A DNA stretch of 10,371 nt from an uncultured Eggerthellaceae bacterium (GTDB taxonomy: Bacteria; Actinomycetota; Coriobacteriia; Coriobacteriales; Eggerthellaceae), in assembly GCA_902497215.1 (NCBI GenBank), contig CABVEH010000027.1, positions 1-10,371 on the forward strand, read 5' to 3'. Under the pieces are notes generated by a model that saw only the letters and a program-made list of their open reading frames with translations, had not been told where the DNA came from and ran no database searches. Of this stretch, positions 6,965-10,371 are shown one piece after another; position 1 is the stretch's first letter; the number at the start of each line of letters is the position of its first letter. Position numbers and translations under genes: made by a program.

Positions 6965-7016
6965 TTTGCGCGAAGAGCTCATGCTCCTTCCCCAGCATCC
7001 TGCCAAACACGTTGCA
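6963..7016 (-). pseudogene. Relic of the 3' end of a second PD-(D/E)XK nuclease gene
   Basis: Directly after the ATPase stop, the minus strand encodes RMLGKEHELFAQ, nearly the same as the intact nuclease gene's C-terminal RMLEKEHEFFAQ. At the DNA level, 6966-7015 matches 4253-4302 at 42 of 50 positions, in the same orientation. The match fades past about 7016 and stops on the other side at the ATPase stop codon. There is no start codon or nuclease core, so this is a tail fragment and not a gene. It suggests that a paralogous nuclease gene once occupied this place, or that a recombination junction was copied here. Confidence 0.7.
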
Positions 7017-7033
7017 AAGCTTCTTAGGTTTTT

Positions 7034-7099
7034 AACAAAATGCAGGATTTCAAAACGTAGATTCATAACAAATTGCATAATTTCAAAATGCATATTTAT
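7034..7099 (+). repeat. Right block of the 33-nt direct repeat (two tandem units)
   Basis: Unit 3 is 7034-7066 and unit 4 is 7067-7099. Both begin AACAAA(A/T)TGCA, have ATTTCAAAA in the middle, and end in an AT or TAT. They are clearly the same family as the left block at 5577-5642. The block lies between the nuclease relic and the end of pckA. Read on the minus strand it gives an 11-residue periodic peptide (FEI.QFV.NL), which is a side effect of the repeat. Confidence 0.72.
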
Positions 7100-7102
7100 G
7101 CA
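7085..7102 (-). terminator. Weak terminator-like hairpin downstream of pckA
   Basis: On the minus strand a 5-bp stem (TGCAT/ATGCA, loop AAAT, 7089-7102) is followed by TTTT (7085-7088). A wider imperfect pair (7074-7085 with 7115-7124) encloses it. The stem is short and AT-rich and overlaps the 33-nt repeat, so a role in ending the pckA transcript is only possible. Confidence 0.25.
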
Positions 7103-7124
7103 AAAGCATCTCGCTGAAATTGCA

Positions 7125-8636
7125 TCACGCGTACTTGCGGGCGTAGTTGTCGCGCAGCATGGAGGCGAGCTTCTCGGCCTGGGCGGCGTAGGCGTCGTGA
7201 TCGTCCCACGAGTTCGCAGGGTTCAGCATGTCGTCGGGGCAGCCCGGGCAACTGGTGGGCACCATGAACCCGAAGTACGGGTCGCGCACGTAGGCGACGT
7301 CATCCAAGCGCCCGTCCACCGCAGCGTTCACCATGGCGCGCGTGCACGCCAGAGGCATGCGCTCGCCGCGCCCGTTCCATCCCGAGTTCACCAGGAACAC
7401 CCTGGCGCCGGCCGCGGACACCTTCTCCTTCAGCATCTGTGCGTAACGCATCGGGGCAAGCGGCAGGAAAGGCTCGCCGAAGCAGGCCGAGAACGTGGGC
7501 ACGGGCTCGTCTACGCCCACCTCGGTGCCCGCCACCTTCGACGTGTAGCCGTTGAGGAAGAAGTACATGGCCTGGTCGAGGTCGAGCCGCGCGATCGGCG
7601 GAAGCACGCCGAACGCGTCGGCGGCAAGGAACACCACCGTTGAAGGCACCTTCCCCTTCCCGTCCAGCACGGCGCCTTCTATGTGGTCGATCGGGTAGGC
7701 CGCCCGCGTGTTCTCGGTGATGGAGGCGTCGAAGAAGTCGGGGCGACGGGTGCGCTCGTCCAGCACGACGTTCTCGAGCAGCGCGCCGAAGCGGATGGCC
7801 CTATAGATGTCGGGCTCACCCTGCTCGGTGAGGTCGATGCACTTCGCGTAGCATCCGCCCTCGAAGTTGAACACCATGTCGTCGGCCCAGCCGTGCTCGT
7901 CGTCGCCGATCAGCCGCCGCCCCGGGTCGGCCGAAAGCGTGGTCTTGCCGGTGCCGGAAAGCCCGAAGAACACGGCCACCGACCCGTCCGCGCCAGCGTT
8001 GGCCGAGCAGTGCATGGGCAGCACTCCCAGGTGGGGCAATACGTAGTTCATGATGGTGAACACGGTCTTCTTCACCTCGCCGGAATAGCGCGTGCCGGCG
8101 ATCAGCACGCGGCGGCGCCCGAAGTCGACCATGACCGCGGCGCCCGAGCGCGTGCCGTCGCGCTGCGGGTCGCACTCGAACCCGGGCGCCACCAGGAAAG
8201 TGTAGTCGGGCACGAAGCCCTCGAGCGCGTCCGCCTCGGGGCGCCTTAGCATCTGGTTGGCGAAGAGCGCCTGCGAGGCCAGCTCGCACACCACTCGGAA
8301 CGCCCTGTCGTGCTGGGGATGCACGCCGGCGTAGCCGTCGAACACGTACAGCTCGCGGGCGGCCAGGTGGTCCGCCACGCGCGAATAGAGCGCGTCGAAC
8401 GTCTGCTGCGACACGGGCCGGTTCACCGCGCCCCAGGCTATCTCGTCGTGCACGTCGGGGGCGTCCACGATGAACTTGTCCTTGGCCGAACGCCCCGTGC
8501 GCGGCGCGGTGTCAACCACCAGCGCGCCCGTGTCGGAAAGCCTTCCCTCGCCTGCAACCACCGCCCGCTCCACCAGCTCGGCCGGCGCGAGGTTGCGGTG
8601 CACCTGGGCACGGGGCTCCAATCCGTCTATAACCAC
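7125..8636 (-). CDS. pckA: Phosphoenolpyruvate carboxykinase (ATP)
   Basis: This cytosolic enzyme interconverts oxaloacetate plus ATP with phosphoenolpyruvate, CO2 and ADP. In anaerobes it can run in either direction. From the GTG start it has 503 residues, compared with about 540 for E. coli PckA. Visible family motifs are TGRSAKDKF (47-55, where the usual Pro after Ser is Ala), RYSGEVKK (183-190, with the metal/substrate lysines), HCSAN (209-213), the P-loop GLSGTGKTTLS (from 225), GDDEHGW (244-250), TENTRAAYPIDHI, and GWNGRGERM...TRAM near the C-terminus. All expected catalytic regions are present. GTG 8636 was chosen because AGGAGG sits 4 nt upstream. An ATG at 8660 would add 8 residues that absorb this ribosome site and has no good site of its own. 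It lies 62 bp behind the radical SAM gene on the same strand, so co-transcription is likely. Confidence 0.95.
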   Translation of the reverse strand: MVIDGLEPRAQVHRNLAPAELVERAVVAGEGRLSDTGALVVDTAPRTGRSAKDKFIVDAPDVHDEIAWGAVNRPVSQQTFDALYSRVADHLAARELYVFDGYAGVHPQHDRAFRVVCELASQALFANQMLRRPEADALEGFVPDYTFLVAPGFECDPQRDGTRSGAAVMVDFGRRRVLIAGTRYSGEVKKTVFTIMNYVLPHLGVLPMHCSANAGADGSVAVFFGLSGTGKTTLSADPGRRLIGDDEHGWADDMVFNFEGGCYAKCIDLTEQGEPDIYRAIRFGALLENVVLDERTRRPDFFDASITENTRAAYPIDHIEGAVLDGKGKVPSTVVFLAADAFGVLPPIARLDLDQAMYFFLNGYTSKVAGTEVGVDEPVPTFSACFGEPFLPLAPMRYAQMLKEKVSAAGARVFLVNSGWNGRGERMPLACTRAMVNAAVDGRLDDVAYVRDPYFGFMVPTSCPGCPDDMLNPANSWDDHDAYAAQAEKLASMLRDNYARKYA

Positions 8637-8640
8637 GTCT

Positions 8641-8646
8641 CCTCCT
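8641..8646 (-). promoter_or_regulatory. Shine-Dalgarno site supporting the pckA GTG start
   Basis: The minus strand reads AGGAGG here, followed by AGAC and GTG 8636. It would fall inside the coding region if the upstream ATG (8660) were used, so it favours the GTG as start. Confidence 0.6.
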
Positions 8647-8698
8647 AGGGCCTGCGGCATGCCTCGCCACCGGCGGCATCGGTCGTTCGTGCGAAGGG

Positions 8699-9586
8699 TC
8701 AGAAAGTCGCCGAATGCAGCATCTCGCGCATGCGGCGCGACGCCTTCTCGTTCACCTTCGGTATGAGGTTGTCCAGAAGCTGCACCATCTTCTGCTGGTT
8801 CTCGGGAACCATGCCGTCGAACTTCAGCACGTCGGTGTCATGCGAGCAGTTCACCGAGCACGGGCACGTCAGGTTCGCCACGAAGGTGCGTATCTCCTCG
8901 AGCATCTCCACCTCGGTTGGCGCCTTCCAAAGCCCCGCCTCGATGTCGCGGGCCAGCGGCCAGTTCTGGGTGGGGGTCATGGTGACCACCAGTATGCGGT
9001 CGGGGCCTGCCTGGCTGAACACCTCGGCCGAGGCCAGCGCGTTTTCCTGGCCGCGTCCGGCGCCAGCCATGCCGGTCAGGTAGAAGAAGGTGAACTTGAT
9101 GCCCGCATCGTGCAGGCGCCTTCCCTGCTCCACTATGTCGGCCGCGGTGTGGCCCTTCTCCATGAACGCCAGCGCCTCGTCGAGCCCGCTTTCGGCGCCT
9201 ATGGCTATGTCGTCCACGCCGCGCGCCCGCAAGACGGCCAGCTCGTCGTCGCTCTTGTTGGCGATGTCGGCTATCCGGCAGAAGCCGCCGTAGCTGTTCA
9301 CGGTGGGGATGCGCGCCTCCACCTGGTCGAACACCTTCACCAGCCGCTTCACGGGAAGCGCGAAGGGGTTGCCGCCCGTGAGGTAGATGCGCCGAGTGAG
9401 CGCCGTGGCCTGCTGTGCTATGGCCTCGATGTCGGCCGCCACCTCGTCCTCGGGCAGCGGAGCGAACGGGATGCCCATGAAGATGTCGCAGAAGTGGCAC
9501 TTCCCATGGGCGCATCCGTCCACTATGGGAAGCATGGGCGCGCCCATGTCCTGAGGCGGCCTGTGTTGTGGCGACTTCACCGGCAT
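8699..9586 (-). CDS. Radical SAM family protein of unknown substrate
   Basis: This protein of 295 residues starts at ATG 9586, with TTGGAG 7 nt upstream on the minus strand. A longer in-frame start at 9802 would add 72 low-complexity residues across the promoter region and is not favoured. The iron-sulfur cluster motif is DGCAHGKCHFC (C25, C30, C33), with CX4CX2C spacing and not the common CX3CX2C. This spacing is familiar from GCSHNKCxFC-type radical SAM proteins. The SAM-binding GGNP follows at 71-74 after a hydrophobic strand, and an IGAESG motif (129-134) and a TGMAG turn fit the partial TIM-barrel fold. A second Cys group, CPCSVNC (C241, C243, C247), lies near the C-terminus and may bind another cluster or the substrate. 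The reaction is unknown. It precedes pckA on the same strand with a 62-bp gap. Confidence 0.85.
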   Translation of the reverse strand: MPVKSPQHRPPQDMGAPMLPIVDGCAHGKCHFCDIFMGIPFAPLPEDEVAADIEAIAQQATALTRRIYLTGGNPFALPVKRLVKVFDQVEARIPTVNSYGGFCRIADIANKSDDELAVLRARGVDDIAIGAESGLDEALAFMEKGHTAADIVEQGRRLHDAGIKFTFFYLTGMAGAGRGQENALASAEVFSQAGPDRILVVTMTPTQNWPLARDIEAGLWKAPTEVEMLEEIRTFVANLTCPCSVNCSHDTDVLKFDGMVPENQQKMVQLLDNLIPKVNEKASRRMREMLHSATF

Positions 9587-9609
9587 GCAAGACTCCAATC
9601 CCGCTGCGC

Positions 9610-9629
9610 AAGCCCGCGTCCGCGGGCTT
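9610..9629. repeat. Perfect GC-rich inverted repeat in the leader of the radical SAM gene
   Basis: AAGCCCGCG (9610-9618) and CGCGGGCTT (9621-9629) are exact reverse complements separated by two bases. On the minus-strand transcript this would form a stable hairpin about 24 nt before the ATG, if transcription starts at the TATAAT near 9660. It could affect mRNA stability or translation, or be a protein site on DNA. No T-run follows it, so it is not a standard terminator. Confidence 0.5.
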
Positions 9630-9656
9630 CGCGCACAGCCCGCTGGCTTTCCGCAC

Positions 9657-9662
9657 ATTATA
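9657..9662 (-). promoter_or_regulatory. Candidate -10 box of the radical SAM-pckA operon
   Basis: A perfect minus-strand TATAAT lies 70 nt upstream of ATG 9586. No convincing -35 hexamer is visible 16-18 bp further upstream in this GC-rich stretch, so the assignment rests on the -10 and the position between divergent genes. Confidence 0.45.
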
Positions 9663-9722
9663 CCCCCGGCCTGTGCAGCCGCGAGTCGGCCGCCCGACGC
9701 CGCCCGCCATTCCACATAGTCA

Positions 9723-9728
9723 TATAAT
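9723..9728 (+). promoter_or_regulatory. Candidate -10 box for the amino-acid permease operon
   Basis: A perfect plus-strand TATAAT stands in an AT-rich island (9713-9732) between GC-rich flanks. It lies 62 nt before the mini-ORF ATG 9791 and 124 nt before the permease GTG 9853. No clear -35 is visible. With the minus-strand box at 9657-9662 it forms a divergent promoter pair. Confidence 0.45.
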
Positions 9729-9790
9729 CTAACGAACGCCGAAACCGCGCCCGCCAGGCGCACCGACCGACCGGGAAGGGCCGAACTGGA

Positions 9791-9856
9791 ATGCCCAAGC
9801 ACGCCACGAAAGACGCACGCGAGACGGCTTCCGTCGCAAAAGGTGGAAGGCCGTGA
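9791..9856 (+). CDS. Putative 21-residue mini-ORF overlapping the permease start
   Basis: ATG 9791 opens a 21-codon frame (MPKHATKDARETASVAKGGRP) ending at TGA 9854-9856, which overlaps the permease GTG 9853 as GTGA. GGAAGG (9774-9779) lies 11 nt upstream, a little far for a ribosome site. The product is hydrophilic and basic, with no recognised domain. It could serve as a translated leader coupling ribosome entry to the permease, or be chance. The overlap with the downstream start is the main support. Confidence 0.3.
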   Translation: MPKHATKDARETASVAKGGRP

Positions 9857-10371
9857 GGGCGGCCGACGTATTCATATCCGCACCTGGCAAGCCGGTGCCG
9901 CCCGCAAAGAAGGCGGTCAACTACCTGCTTGTGTGCGTGGCCGTGGTCGCCGTGGTGGCGGCGTCGCTGTCGGCCGCGGGGATAGCGCTGAACTTCGACT
10001 TCGTCGGCCAGTACCGCGTGCGCATCGTCGACGGGTTCCTGATGACGGTGTGGCTGTCGGTGGCCAGCCTGGCGTGCAGCATGGCCATAGGCATACCCGT
10101 CGCCATAGGGCAGGGCTGCCGGTTCGTGCCCGTGCAGTGCCTCTGCGACCTGTACGTGAAGATCATCCGCGGAACGCCGCTTATAGTGCAGATCTACTTC
10201 TTCTACTACATAATCGGCACCGCCTGGGGCGTCGACAACAAGGTGGTGGCGGGCATCGTCATACTCTCGCTGTTCTCGGGGGCCTACATCGCCGAGATCG
10301 TGCGCGCGGGCTACGAGTCGCTTCCGAAGGGCCCGCTCGAGGCCGCGCGTGCGCTTGGACTCTCGCGGATG
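9853..10371 (+). CDS. Polar amino-acid ABC transporter permease (HisM/GlnP family), 3'-truncated by the window
   Basis: 173 codons are present and the frame is still open at the right edge. GTG 9853 follows AGGTGGAAGG. About 22 cytoplasmic residues precede a hydrophobic segment (about 24-45). The typical start of the HisM/GlnP permease domain then appears: a GFLMTVWLSVASL helix, IGIPVAIGQ, and IIRGTPLIVQIYFFYY, a hallmark of this family. The coupling loop follows, SGAYIAEIVRAGYESLPKGPLEAARALGLS, which contains the EAA motif that docks to the ATPase. It would import a polar amino acid such as glutamate, glutamine, arginine or cystine together with a periplasmic-type binding protein and an ATPase, presumably encoded to the right. 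The specific substrate cannot be told from the permease. Confidence 0.88.
   Translation, partial: MRAADVFISAPGKPVPPAKKAVNYLLVCVAVVAVVAASLSAAGIALNFDFVGQYRVRIVDGFLMTVWLSVASLACSMAIGIPVAIGQGCRFVPVQCLCDLYVKIIRGTPLIVQIYFFYYIIGTAWGVDNKVVAGIVILSLFSGAYIAEIVRAGYESLPKGPLEAARALGLSRM

Noticed and set aside
6572..7093. Minus-strand 173-codon frame with periodic FEI.QFV.NL peptides
   Set aside because: The period of 11 residues is the translation of the 33-nt DNA repeats, and the rest is antisense to the ATPase gene.
7034..7099. Possible CRISPR array
   Set aside because: The units are directly adjacent with no unique spacers, are diverged from each other, and no cas gene is present.

Overview
The window looks like chromosomal DNA of a GC-rich anaerobic actinobacterium, most plausibly a member of the Coriobacteriia such as an Eggerthella, Slackia or Adlercreutzia relative. 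This is inferred from base composition, codon use and gene content, not from a marker gene. Most of the window (about 1-3930 and 7125-10371) is GC-rich. The block between (about 3930-7124) is visibly richer in A and T and reads as an accessory insert.

Region 1 (2-3928, + strand) is the end of a five-gene NikABCDE/DppABCDF-type ABC importer: the C-terminus of the substrate-binding protein, two permeases and two ATPases, closely packed or overlapping. Two features point to a transition metal, probably nickel or a nickel chelate: the HPHGHGW motif near the end of the binding protein, and an N-terminal extension of the first ATPase with 15 histidines in 33 residues. The second ATPase ends early, close to the start of the accessory block.

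Region 2 (3929-7124) is the accessory block. In order it holds: a 207-bp element with 47-bp inverted-repeat arms; a minus-strand PD-(D/E)XK nuclease-family gene; a divergent control region; and a plus-strand AAA_14/DUF4143-type ATPase gene. The ATPase promoter has a perfect TATAAT and two 16-bp palindromes placed as operators. A diverged 33-nt repeat lies on both sides of the ATPase. Directly after the ATPase stop codon is a roughly 50-bp minus-strand relic matching the 3' end of the nuclease gene (42 of 50 bases). The nuclease/ATPase pair, with its repeats and relic, is the most interesting part of the window. It looks like a mobile or recombining module, possibly a conflict system, but its function is unproven.

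Region 3 (7125-9586, - strand) is a probable two-gene operon: a radical SAM protein followed by ATP-dependent phosphoenolpyruvate carboxykinase (pckA), whose best start is a GTG behind a strong AGGAGG.

Region 4 (9587-10371) is a divergent promoter region followed by a polar amino-acid ABC transporter permease. The permease is cut by the window edge and preceded by an overlapping 21-codon mini-ORF.
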